DNA of 33,804 bases, taken from Gemmatimonadota bacterium. Its GTDB lineage: Bacteria; Gemmatimonadota; Gemmatimonadetes; Gemmatimonadales; Gemmatimonadaceae. Within the stretch, counting starts at the first letter, position 1. The number at the start of each line of letters is the position of its first letter. Shown one piece after another: positions 1 to 8,259 of the stretch. The stretch lies in the NCBI GenBank assembly GCA_016874035.1, contig VGVM01000030.1, forward strand, positions 1-33,804, given 5' to 3'. The notes under the pieces are model-generated. The model saw nothing but the letters and a program-made list of their open reading frames with translations, was not told the DNA's origin and did no database searches. A program made the position numbers and the translations under genes.

Positions 1-948
1 CTCGCCCAGTTCACGCAACGTGTTGAAGTCGAGCTTCACGTCCGCGATGGAGCCGTCCGCGAGGACGACGCCGCCGTGCGACGTGCCGCTCTGCACGCTG
101 ATCTTCGAGAGACCTGTCATTCCCGGAGCCTGAGCTGCCAACGTGCGATTGTACCCCGTCATGTACGCCTGAAGTTCCGGCACCGTGGAGTTCTCGGTGC
201 CCACTTCGCCGATCTCGCCGCCCAGCGAGATGGTCACGCCCTTAGGTTCGAGGGCGCGCACATGGCGCGTGATGTCCACGCCGACTTCGTAGTTGAGTCG
301 CTGCTGCTCCTCGAGCGTGGCGTGCTTGAGGTCCACGAGGGTCGAGGTATCAATGTCAATGTTGTAGAACCCGGCGGCGATCGCCTCGGTGGCGAGCGCC
401 TTCACGCCGTCCACTTCGGCCTTCGCACCGGCCGCGTACTTCTTGGCGTTGACCTGGAAGTGGTCGCCCTGGATGAACACCGGGCCGCGAAACCCTTCGC
501 GGAGCGCCGCCGCCAGCATGACGGCGACATACTCGGCCGGCCGCTGGTCGGTGTACACGATCTCGGAGCGGGCGATCTCGAGGATGAATGCGCCGGCGTC
601 CATCTTGATCGCCGTGCGGAAGATCGCGCGCGCCGTGTCGTAGGACATGCCGCGCACGTTGATCGCGGGGACGGTAAACCCGCCGCACTTGCCGTGGCCG
701 CGCGCGATGTAGAGGTCGTGGATCGACGCGGAGCGCACGCCGACCGCCTGACCGATCTCCCAGATCAACCAGCGGGCGGATTCGCGTTCGGCCTCGTTTC
801 CGAAAACCGCGAGGCGGACGAGGCGATCAGTGCCGTCGCCGGCGAGCGCCGCCTGAGCCTTGACCGCGACGGCTGTTCCCGTGACGGACACGGCGGTGCC
901 AAAGCATGCGGTCGCCAATGCGGACGGGGTGGAATTGTCTGGTGCCAT
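1..948 (-). CDS. fba: Class II fructose/tagatose-bisphosphate aldolase-like protein, C-terminus beyond window
   Basis: This reads continuously for 316 codons from the ATG at 948-946 to the window edge, so the C-terminus is missing. It resembles the zinc-dependent class II ketose-bisphosphate aldolases, which split fructose-1,6-bisphosphate or a related sugar bisphosphate into two triose phosphates in the cytoplasm. Visible family landmarks are GGFTVPAINVRG, the GDHFQVN segment, GGEIGEVGTENST, and near the edge SVQSGTSHGGVVL, whose His is a probable metal ligand. It is the last gene seen in a sugar-phosphate operon, 111 bases after pgi, which supports a glycolytic or gluconeogenic role. The exact substrate (fructose or tagatose bisphosphate) cannot be read from the sequence. 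No clear ribosome binding site precedes the ATG. Confidence 0.85.
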   Translation of the reverse strand, partial: MAPDNSTPSALATACFGTAVSVTGTAVAVKAQAALAGDGTDRLVRLAVFGNEAERESARWLIWEIGQAVGVRSASIHDLYIARGHGKCGGFTVPAINVRGMSYDTARAIFRTAIKMDAGAFILEIARSEIVYTDQRPAEYVAVMLAAALREGFRGPVFIQGDHFQVNAKKYAAGAKAEVDGVKALATEAIAAGFYNIDIDTSTLVDLKHATLEEQQRLNYEVGVDITRHVRALEPKGVTISLGGEIGEVGTENSTVPELQAYMTGYNRTLAAQAPGMTGLSKISVQSGTSHGGVVLADGSIADVKLDFNTLRELGE

Positions 949-1059
949 TTATTCGCGAAGTCGTTGGGGCTCAATCGCTTAGGCCAGCGCAGCGCGCATG
1001 GCCGTGGTAGCACTGAAAGATGCCATTTTTTGGCCTTCGGAGCAACGGGCAGCGCCAGC

Positions 1060-2352
1060 TCAGCGAGTGTCCGTCAACGCCTCTTTGGCCAGCCGCTTTC
1101 CGAGCTCGACGCCCGGCTGGTCCAGCGGGTTCACGCGGTACAGCGCGCCGGCGTACACCGTGGCCAGCATGAGGCACATCATGAGTTCGCCGACGGCGCG
1201 AGCGTCGGCGCGATCCACCGTGATCGTCATGGACGGGCGGCCGGCGCTGACAAGGGCGCGTGCAGTCGCATCGGCTTCGGCCCCCAGGAGTTCACCGAGC
1301 GACCGGCCCTTCATGAAACCGGCCGCGGACGGCACGTCGCCGTCGGCGGGCACGGTGAGATCCGCCCCATGGGACGCGACGCGCACGAATGCGACAACCT
1401 TGTCGGTCGGCCCGTCCATCAGCAGCTGGAGCAGCGAGTGCTGATCCGTCGCTCCGCGCGCGCCAACCGGGGTCGGCCCGGTCGGGATGCCATCGGCGTC
1501 GCGCTTGCCCAGACTCTCGCCCCAGAGCTGGACGAACCAGAGCGCGATGGCTTGCAGCGCGTTGGAGTACGGCATGAGCACGTGCGTGCCCTGCCCCGCG
1601 CGCTGATGCGCCCGCCAGAGCAACGACGCAATCAATCCCGCGGGATTGTCTGCCAACGCCACGGCGTTGCAGCGCTCACGCATTGCCTTCGCTCCGGCCA
1701 GCAGCGCATCAACGTCGTACCCGGCGAGGGCCGCCGGAAGCAGGCCAACCGGCGTCAGCACGCTGAACCGCCCGCCGACATTCGGCGGCACGTCAAACGC
1801 CGCGAGGGCGTCTCGCGCGGTGAGTTCACGCAGCGGTCCCGACTTGGGATCGGTCACGATCGCGAAGTGCCACTTGACCGGCAGGCCGGCTTGCTCGACC
1901 CAGCGCCGCGCGATCGCGTACTGCGCCAGCGTCTCCACCGTGCCGCCCGACTTCGACACCACGCACCACAACGTGCGCGCGGGATCCAGCGACGCGAGCA
2001 GCCGCGACATCGGAAGCGGGTCCACGTTGTCGAGCACATGAAGTCGCGGCGCGGGATTGGCGGGAGCAAGCGCGGTCCTTAGCGCGATCGCGCCAAGCGC
2101 CGAGCCGCCGATGCCGAGCACGACGACATCGTCGAAGCGGCCCACGCAGCCGGCGACGTACTCGTGAATGCGCGCGACTTCGGCGGCCTGCGCCTCGAGT
2201 TCGAGGAACCCGTACCGACCGGCCGCGCGATCCCTGGCGACTGCGTGGTGCACCTCGGCGAATCGGAGGTTCAGGTCGTTCCACTCGCTCGGCGTGACTC
2301 CGGAGGGCACGGCGGCAGCGAGCATGCGCGCATCATCAACGGTGAGTGGCAT
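1060..2352 (-). CDS. pgi: Glucose-6-phosphate isomerase
   Basis: The 430-residue protein is a cytoplasmic phosphoglucose isomerase, interconverting glucose-6-phosphate and fructose-6-phosphate. Sugar-phosphate isomerase (SIS) landmarks are clear: VLGIGGSALG near residue 100, the phosphate-binding SKSGGTVETL near 133, GGRFSVLTPVGLLPAA near 193, QLWGESLGK near 276, the PVGARGATDQHSLLQLL block near 296 and NPLDQPGVELGK at the C-terminus. The length fits the shorter bacterial PGI class rather than the roughly 550-residue E. coli form. Its ATG lies two bases after the stop of the metallo-hydrolase gene, so the two are almost certainly co-transcribed and probably translationally coupled. Confidence 0.95.
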   Translation of the reverse strand: MPLTVDDARMLAAAVPSGVTPSEWNDLNLRFAEVHHAVARDRAAGRYGFLELEAQAAEVARIHEYVAGCVGRFDDVVVLGIGGSALGAIALRTALAPANPAPRLHVLDNVDPLPMSRLLASLDPARTLWCVVSKSGGTVETLAQYAIARRWVEQAGLPVKWHFAIVTDPKSGPLRELTARDALAAFDVPPNVGGRFSVLTPVGLLPAALAGYDVDALLAGAKAMRERCNAVALADNPAGLIASLLWRAHQRAGQGTHVLMPYSNALQAIALWFVQLWGESLGKRDADGIPTGPTPVGARGATDQHSLLQLLMDGPTDKVVAFVRVASHGADLTVPADGDVPSAAGFMKGRSLGELLGAEADATARALVSAGRPSMTITVDRADARAVGELMMCLMLATVYAGALYRVNPLDQPGVELGKRLAKEALTDTR

Positions 2353-2354
2353 GG

Positions 2355-3149
2355 TCAGGACACCGTAACGCGGAGGCCGTCGAACGCGGGGCGTATCCCG
2401 TCCGGGAGCTCCGCCTCGAGCTCGGCGTGCGCAATGCGATGCGTGAGGTGCGTGAGGTACGTGCGCGCGGCGCCGACGGTCTTCGCGGTCTCGACGGCCT
2501 CGCTGATGCTGAGGTGTGTGGGGTGTGGCCGCCGAAAGAGCGCGTTCAGCACCAGCACCTTCACGCCGCGCAGGATCGCGAGGGCCGCCGCCGGCAGCTC
2601 CTTGGCGTCGGTCACGTAGCCGACGTCGCCAACGCGATAGGCGAACACGCGCATGTTCCCGTGTGGAACGTCGAACGGCGTGACCGTCTGGCCCGCGATC
2701 GTGACCGGCTCACCGGCGGCCAGCGTGTGCAACTCGGCTTCCGGCTTCGACGTGCCGGGGATCGGCTTCACCGAGTCGAACACGTACGCGAACTTGCGCC
2801 TTACGCTCTCGATCGCTTCGCTGGGCCCGTAGATCCGGAGCGTGCCCGCCTCGGGCGAGGCGAGGCCGCGCACGTCGTCCAGCCCATGCGTGTGGTCCGC
2901 GTGATCGTGCGTGTAGAGCACCGCGTCCACGTGCGCGACCCGGCACGAGATCAGCTGCATGCGGAGTTCCGGCGGCGTGTCGATCAGGATCCGCGCACCG
3001 CGTGACTCGACGACGGCACCGACGCGCGTCCGCTTGTCGCGCGGGTCCTCGGACGCGCACACGGCACACTCACAGCCGACCTGCGGAACGCCGAAGCTGG
3101 TGCCGGTGCCCAGGAACGTGAGCGTCTGCTGGCCGATGCCGACGGTCAC
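2355..3149 (-). CDS. PhnP-like metallo-beta-lactamase-fold hydrolase
   Basis: This 264-residue protein has the MBL-fold metal motif THDHADH (His81, His83, Asp85, His86). Later ligand-like segments are DVPHGN, YVTDAK and YLTHLTH. The early Cys cluster (Cys26, Cys28, Cys31) is typical of PhnP-type cyclic phosphodiesterases, which open phosphoribosyl 1,2-cyclic phosphate. No other phosphonate gene is in view, so the true substrate may be another cyclic phosphate; that is inference. I chose the GTG at 3149-3147 because it overlaps the pyruvate kinase stop in a GTGA arrangement and begins just before the conserved first strand. An upstream in-frame ATG would bury 99 extra residues inside the pyk coding region. 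The stop is two bases from pgi. Confidence 0.85.
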   Translation of the reverse strand: MTVGIGQQTLTFLGTGTSFGVPQVGCECAVCASEDPRDKRTRVGAVVESRGARILIDTPPELRMQLISCRVAHVDAVLYTHDHADHTHGLDDVRGLASPEAGTLRIYGPSEAIESVRRKFAYVFDSVKPIPGTSKPEAELHTLAAGEPVTIAGQTVTPFDVPHGNMRVFAYRVGDVGYVTDAKELPAAALAILRGVKVLVLNALFRRPHPTHLSISEAVETAKTVGAARTYLTHLTHRIAHAELEAELPDGIRPAFDGLRVTVS

Positions 3150-4558
3150 ACGGTCTCGACTTTGAGCGTGTTCGTGGACCCCGGGACATCGAACGGCACG
3201 CCCGCCGTGATGACGACCTTGTCCCCCGCATTCGCAAAGCCCTCGCGCACGACGAGCTCGCGGGCCGTCCGGGCCATCTCGTCGTAGCTGCGGGCGTGCG
3301 GCACGAGGAAAGGCATGACGCCCCAGGACAGCGCGAGCTGCTTCCAGGTGAGTTCCTGGTCCGTGAGCACGACGATCGGCACGCTGGGACGCCGCGAGGA
3401 CACGATCCGCGCGCTGAACCCGCTCTTCGTGAACACGATCACGCACTTGGCGCCGATCAGGCGCACGGCCGTGATCGTGGCCGACGCGATGGTCTCTTCC
3501 GTGGTGGCGGTCCCCGGCTCGAGCCGGTCCAACCCGATCCCGCGCGCCACGGGGTGCGTCTCCGCAGCGCCGGCGATCCGGTGCATCGCCTCGACGGCGA
3601 GCAGCGGGTACTTGCCGGAAGCGGTCTCGGCCGAGAGCATGACGGCGTCCGTGCCGTCGAGGACGGCATTGGCCACGTCGTTCGCTTCCGCGCGCGTGGG
3701 CCGCGGGTGCTCGATCATGGACTCGAGCATCTGCGTCGCCGTGATGACCGGACGGCCGAACCGGTTCGCGAGCCCAATGATGCGTTTCTGCTCGAGCGGC
3801 ACGCGCTCGTACGGCAGTTCCACGCCGAGGTCACCGCGGGCGACCATCACGGCATCGGTGACCTTGAGGATTTCCTCGATGCGGTCGAGCGCACTGTCCT
3901 TCTCGATCTTCGCGACAATCAGCATGCGCTTCGGGAGCAGTGCCCGGAGCGCCACGATATCCTCCGGTCGGCGCACGAAGCTCATCGCGAGGTAAGACAA
4001 CTCCTGTTGGATCGCGAAGGCGATGTCCTCGCGGTCCTTGTCGGTAAGCGAGGGCGCCGAGACTTCCGTGCCCGGAAGGTTCATTCCCTTGTGCGAGGTG
4101 ATCGTGCCGCCGTGCACGGTCGTGGCGACGACTCCGGTGGCATCCACGGCCGTCGCCGCGAACTCGAGAAGCCCATCGTTGACGAGGATGCGCCCGCCCG
4201 GCTTGAGGTCGCGTGCGATGTCGTCGTACGTGACCGGGATGTCCTCGCCCGTGGCGTACGCCTCCGGCACGAACCGGACGGATTCGCCGTCCGTGACCGC
4301 GCGTGGTGTGGCGAGGTCGCCGATCCGGATGCGCGGCCCCTGCAAGTCACCGAGGATGGCGACGGGGCGCCCCAGCTCCGCGGCGGCGTCACGGATCGCC
4401 GCGATGGTCCGCGCGTGCGCCGCGTGCTCGCCGTGGGAAAAGTTCACGCGTGCGACGTTCAGGCCGGCCTCGATCAGCTGGCGCAGGACCGCCGGCGACG
4501 ACGACGCGGGGCCGATCGTGCCGACGATCTTGGTTCGTGAATGTGCGGGCGGGGTCAT
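3146..4558 (-). CDS. pyk: Pyruvate kinase
   Basis: The 470-residue protein is the cytoplasmic enzyme transferring phosphate from phosphoenolpyruvate to ADP. Recognisable landmarks in order are TKIVGTIGPAS at residues 9-19, NVARVNFSHG at 34-43, the ILGDLQGPRIRIG segment, the metal and substrate region MVARGDLGVELP, and the long ITATQMLESMIEHPRPTRAEANDVANAVLDG signature region followed by DAVMLSAETASGKYP. The C-terminal domain (KCVIVFTKSGFSARIVSSRRP onward) is present, and there is no PEP-utiliser extension. The gene lies 20 bases after the transaldolase stop, and its own TGA overlaps the GTG of the next gene, so it sits inside an operon. Confidence 0.96.
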   Translation of the reverse strand: MTPPAHSRTKIVGTIGPASSSPAVLRQLIEAGLNVARVNFSHGEHAAHARTIAAIRDAAAELGRPVAILGDLQGPRIRIGDLATPRAVTDGESVRFVPEAYATGEDIPVTYDDIARDLKPGGRILVNDGLLEFAATAVDATGVVATTVHGGTITSHKGMNLPGTEVSAPSLTDKDREDIAFAIQQELSYLAMSFVRRPEDIVALRALLPKRMLIVAKIEKDSALDRIEEILKVTDAVMVARGDLGVELPYERVPLEQKRIIGLANRFGRPVITATQMLESMIEHPRPTRAEANDVANAVLDGTDAVMLSAETASGKYPLLAVEAMHRIAGAAETHPVARGIGLDRLEPGTATTEETIASATITAVRLIGAKCVIVFTKSGFSARIVSSRRPSVPIVVLTDQELTWKQLALSWGVMPFLVPHARSYDEMARTARELVVREGFANAGDKVVITAGVPFDVPGSTNTLKVETV

Positions 4559-4578
4559 AGCGGCGGCGGGGACGATGC

Positions 4579-5685
4579 TCAGCCGGCGAGCACACCCATC
4601 TTCTTCTCGATCCCGGCCAGCAGCGTGTCGAACGACTTCTGGAACGACGCCAGACCATCGACGAGCAGCGCGTCGGTGACCGCGTCAATCGAGATCCCCA
4701 GCGATTCGATCTCCGCGATCGCGGCGCGCGCGCCGGCGAAGTCCGTATCCACCGTGCGCGCGACCTTCCCGTGGTCGCGGAAGGCGTCGAGCGTGGCGGG
4801 CGGCAGCGTGTTCACCGTGTCCGGCCCCACGAGTGCCTCGACGTACTTCACGTCGGAATACGCGGGGTTCTTGGTGCCGGTGCTGGCCCACAGGGGGCGC
4901 TGTACCATGGCGCCCTTCGCGCGCAGGGCGTCCCAACGGGCGCCCGAGAACTTCTCGAGGAACAACGCATAGGCGAGTTGCGCGTTCGCCACCGCGGCCT
5001 TGCCCCGGAGCGCCAGCGCCTGCGGCGTGCCGATGGCGTCGAGCTTCTTGTCCACGTCGGAGTCCACGCGGCTCACGAAGAAGCTGGCCACCGAGGCCAC
5101 GTGGCCGAGCGCGCCCTTGGCGGCCGCCCGATCCTCCAGCCCGAGCAGGTAATGCTCGATGATCGTCGCATACGCGGACCGTGCGAACAGCAGCGTGACA
5201 TTCACGTTGATGCCGTCGGCGATCAACTGACGGAGCGCCGGAGCGCCCGCGGACGTGCCGGGCACCTTGATCATGACATTCGGGCGTGCAACGACCTTCC
5301 AGAGTCGCCGGGCTTCGGCCACGGTCGCCGCGGCATCGTGCGCCGCGCCCGGGGACACCTCGATGGACACATATCCGTCGGCGCCCTTCGTGGACTCGTA
5401 CGTCTTGCGGAAGCAGTCGCAGGCGGCGCGCACGTCGTCCGTCTCGACGGCCTCGAAGATCGCCCACGGCGTGTGATCGCCGGCGAGCGAGGCGAGCTGC
5501 GCGTCATACGCCGTGCCGGAGGCGAGCGCCTTCTCGAAGATCGTCGGGTTCGACGTCATGCCCGTGAGCGCGTCGGCCGGGATGCGCCGCGCGAGTTCCC
5601 CGCCCTGGACCAGTGTGCGGTCAATGAAGTCGAGCCAGATGGATTGGCCGGCGGCGTGGAGCGCGTGGAGCGGATTCGGAGCCAT
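4579..5685 (-). CDS. tal: Transaldolase
   Basis: The 368-residue protein is a class I transaldolase of the non-oxidative pentose phosphate pathway, moving a dihydroxyacetone unit from sedoheptulose-7-phosphate to glyceraldehyde-3-phosphate. The Schiff-base lysine is Lys140 in NVMIKVPGT. Other family blocks are GMTSNPTIFEKA near residue 42, INVNVTLLFA, and SVASFFVSRVDSDVDK. The length matches the long bacterial Tal form (about 370 residues). I chose the ATG at 5685 because the protein then begins just before the conserved QSIWLDFIDR helix. A longer reading adds 26 basic, non-family residues. Genes downstream on the same strand are pyk, the PhnP-like gene, pgi and the aldolase. This may be the first gene of that operon, since 55 bases separate it from the glycosyltransferase. 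Confidence 0.93.
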   Translation of the reverse strand: MAPNPLHALHAAGQSIWLDFIDRTLVQGGELARRIPADALTGMTSNPTIFEKALASGTAYDAQLASLAGDHTPWAIFEAVETDDVRAACDCFRKTYESTKGADGYVSIEVSPGAAHDAAATVAEARRLWKVVARPNVMIKVPGTSAGAPALRQLIADGINVNVTLLFARSAYATIIEHYLLGLEDRAAAKGALGHVASVASFFVSRVDSDVDKKLDAIGTPQALALRGKAAVANAQLAYALFLEKFSGARWDALRAKGAMVQRPLWASTGTKNPAYSDVKYVEALVGPDTVNTLPPATLDAFRDHGKVARTVDTDFAGARAAIAEIESLGISIDAVTDALLVDGLASFQKSFDTLLAGIEKKMGVLAG

Positions 5686-5721
5686 GTCAGGGCGTCGTCG
5701 AGAGGAAGGCAATCGCCGCGA

Positions 5722-5727
5722 AATATA
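5722..5727 (-). promoter_or_regulatory. Possible -10 box in front of the transaldolase operon
   Basis: On the minus strand this reads TATATT in the 55-base gap between the glycosyltransferase stop and the transaldolase ATG, an AT-rich patch in very GC-rich surroundings. No convincing -35 box lies 16 to 18 bases upstream. If real, it would let the central carbon operon be transcribed separately from the polysaccharide cassette. Confidence 0.25.
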
Positions 5728-5740
5728 GGGCGGCGGCCGC

Positions 5741-7171
5741 TTACTTCGGCTTTGTCGCGGCAAATCCTTCGCGGGTCATCACGCCCCAGCTCTCCACGCC
5801 CCGCACGTACTTCCAAAAGGCCTGCACACGGAACCAGACCGTCATTTGCCGGAACCCGAGGCCTTCGACGGCGGCCAGCGCCAGCATGCGAATGGTGTCG
5901 GCCCGCTGCGGATACCGCCGGAAGGAGAGCTCCTCGAGGAGGACGGCCCACACCGTGAGCAGCGACCCGTAGCCCACCGCGACAATGAAGAACAACGCCG
6001 CGAAGCCCCAGTCAATCTCGCCGATCAGCAGGCCGAGGATCGTAAACAGGTAACCACACACCTCGACCACCGGCGCGAGCAACTCACCGAACGTGAAGAA
6101 CGGCATTGCGACCATGCCCACGGGACCGTAGCGCGGATTGAACAACATCTTCCGGTGGGTGATCATCGTGCCGAGCAGTCCTCGGTGCCACCGCTCGCGC
6201 TGTCGTGCGAGCACCTTCACGTTCGCGGGCACCTCGGTCCACGCCACCGGGTCCGGGATGAACGGCATCTCGGCGCGGATCCCGTTCTCGATCAGGTAGC
6301 GGTGGAGCCGGACGACGAGGTCCATGTCCTCGGTCACGTTGCCGGTCTTGTAGCCGCCGATCGCGAGCATGTACTTGCGCCGGAACATCCCGAACGCACC
6401 GGAGATGATGAGGTTGCCGCCAAGGCGGTTCCACGCGAGGCGTCCGAAGAGGAACGCGCGCAGGTACTCGACCACCTGGCAGCCCGGGAGCCAGCGCGGG
6501 TCCACCCGCGCGTCCACCACGCGCCCCATCTCGACCTTGCAGGCGTTGGCGACGCGGATCGTCCCGCCCACGGCGGCGACCGATGTCCCCAGGATGAACG
6601 GGCGCGCGAGGCGGAGCAGCGCGTCGGGTTCGATCAAGGTGTCCGCGTCCACGGCGAGCACGTAGGGATGGTGCGCGGCGCAGAGCGCCGTATTGAGCGA
6701 ATCGGCCTTCCCGCCATTCTCCTTGTCGATCACCAGGAGCCGTGAGTGATGGCGCGAGCGGTACACGGCCTTGACCCGCTTGGTCTCCAGCGTACGCGGG
6801 TAGGCCGGCGGCACCTGGTAGAGATCGAACTCGCGAATCAGGACGTCCATCGTGTCGTCCTTCGATCCGTCATTGACCAGGATGACCTCGAGTCGCGGAT
6901 ACCGCAGCGTGAGGAACGACAACACGCTCGACTTGATCGTGATGCCTTCATTGTGCGCGGGCACGAGGATGCTCACCGGCGGCAGCGCATCCGACTGGAC
7001 GAGGCGTTGGAGCACCGCGTCCTCGTTGAGTTGCCAGTGCCGCCAGAGTTCCGGGATCGAAAGGATGAGCTGGAACGCGTAGAACGAGTTGAGGACCAGG
7101 AAGTACACGAGCGCCACGCGATCGGCCTGCACCAGCAGGTCCCGCGCGAAGAAGACAATGCCGTCGCTCAT
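5741..7171 (-). CDS. Membrane family 2 glycosyltransferase, PgaC-like
   Basis: The 476-residue protein is an inner-membrane processive-type GT2 synthase. An N-terminal membrane segment (about residues 19-40) precedes the cytoplasmic GT-A domain, which carries SILVPAHNEG, VNDGSKDDT (100-107), the metal-binding DAD at 175-177, the acceptor/base motif TEDMD at 280-284 and QRERW at 324-328. Three or so hydrophobic segments follow from residue 352 to about 420. This order matches poly-beta-1,6-N-acetylglucosamine and related exopolysaccharide synthases; the actual sugar and product are unknown. Its ATG overlaps the stop of the HEAT gene (ATGA), so it is co-translated with it. No deacetylase or outer-membrane exporter is nearby. 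The gene itself reads open throughout, unlike its two upstream partners. Confidence 0.87.
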   Translation of the reverse strand: MSDGIVFFARDLLVQADRVALVYFLVLNSFYAFQLILSIPELWRHWQLNEDAVLQRLVQSDALPPVSILVPAHNEGITIKSSVLSFLTLRYPRLEVILVNDGSKDDTMDVLIREFDLYQVPPAYPRTLETKRVKAVYRSRHHSRLLVIDKENGGKADSLNTALCAAHHPYVLAVDADTLIEPDALLRLARPFILGTSVAAVGGTIRVANACKVEMGRVVDARVDPRWLPGCQVVEYLRAFLFGRLAWNRLGGNLIISGAFGMFRRKYMLAIGGYKTGNVTEDMDLVVRLHRYLIENGIRAEMPFIPDPVAWTEVPANVKVLARQRERWHRGLLGTMITHRKMLFNPRYGPVGMVAMPFFTFGELLAPVVEVCGYLFTILGLLIGEIDWGFAALFFIVAVGYGSLLTVWAVLLEELSFRRYPQRADTIRMLALAAVEGLGFRQMTVWFRVQAFWKYVRGVESWGVMTREGFAATKPK

Positions 7172-8259
7172 TCGGACACCAGCTCCGTCAGGGCGCCATC
7201 GGTCAATCCGCTGATCACCGTCGCCATATCGGCGACGAAGCGATCGGCGTCGCCCTGCAGCTCCTGCAGGGCGGAGCGCCCGTCCTCGCCGAGCTGTGCC
7301 AGCGCGAGGCAGGAGTTGTAGCGCACCGCATAGGCCCGGTCATGCACCGCGCGCCGAAGGTCGGCGACCACACCGGGCGCGGCGAGGTGGCCGAGCGAAC
7401 GGGCCGCCGCCGCACGCACATCGGGATCGGAATCGGCAAGCAGGACGCGGAGCGAGGCGACGGTGCGCGCCGCCGGCCGCTCCGCAAGGGCGCGCGCGAC
7501 GGCGCGGCGTACGCGAGCGTCGTCGTGCGCCATGAGGGCGTCCACGTGCGCCAGCGCACCGGGAAGCCGCAGCGTCGCCGCCAGCGCGACCCAGTGCGCA
7601 AGCGCGCGGGAGTGCGCCGGTTCGGTGAGTCGCGAAATCAACGCGGGTTCCGCGAGCGCCCGCGTCTGCTGCAGCGCATCCTGGGTGAACCGGCGCACCA
7701 CCGGAGGCAGATGCGGAAAGCGGTCGAGTACACCCCCGATCAGCGCGGCGTCGGCGACGCGCGGGAGTGCGCCAACGGCCATGATGGCGACCGCCAGCTG
7801 GTCATCGGCCAGCAGGCGCGCCAGGGCGGGCCGGTCCTCCGGCGTCCCGACAAGCGCGATCGCGCGCGCGGCTTGCCGGCGTTTCCACCACTAGCGCGCA
7901 TCGGCCTGCGCGATGAAGGCGAGCATCCACGCGTCGTGTCGCAGGGCACTCGCGAGTTCGTCGCGGGACTCGGGCGGCAGCATCGCGCCGGCGGAGTCGC
8001 AGGCGAACTCGAGCGCGTCGTGCCGCGGCAGGCCGCGGAGCGCCTGGACGAGCGGACCGACCGACGCGCCGCCGGCGACCCAGTCCCGGAGCGCGTCGCG
8101 GGCAGTTTGCGTGAGGCCGGCGACCATGACCTGCTGCGCGCGATTCCGCCTGCGCTGCACGACCACGAATGCCACCAGCGCCGCTAGGAACATCACCTGT
8201 GCGATCGCGATCACCGCCAACGCCAGCGCGCCGCTGGAGACTTCGGCGGCCCCGTTCAC
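7168..8259 (-). pseudogene. Membrane-anchored HEAT-repeat protein interrupted by an in-frame TAG
   Basis: I read this as one gene of 364 codons that carries TAG at codon 123 (7893-7891). It starts at the GTG at 8259, which overlaps the regulator stop as GTGA. The first part has one membrane segment (about residues 11-37), then a basic stretch and a helical cytoplasmic region. After the TAG the same frame continues without a gap into WWKRRQAARAIALVG, the first of several HEAT-like repeats (for example DDARVRRAVARALAE, SDPDVRAAAARSLGHLA), to a TGA that overlaps the glycosyltransferase ATG. The first repeat straddles the region just after the stop, and the next ATG (7782) lies mid-repeat, so two separate genes are unlikely. 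HEAT arrays usually bind other proteins; here the partner may be the GT2 enzyme or the regulator. A sequencing error or readthrough could also explain the stop. Confidence 0.75.

Noticed and set aside
982-1003. A hairpin between pgi and the aldolase as a terminator.
   Set aside because: The stem has only five pairs, the loop is 12 bases and no T-run follows on the minus strand.
76-2082. A 668-codon plus-strand open frame opposite the aldolase and pgi genes.
   Set aside because: Its product is arginine- and histidine-rich with no recognisable domain, and the opposite strand encodes two clear enzymes; it is a GC-rich antisense shadow.
7168-7782. A separate small HEAT gene starting at the ATG at 7782.
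   Set aside because: The start lies inside a HEAT repeat, has no clear ribosome site, and the same frame continues upstream to a membrane anchor, apart from one TAG.
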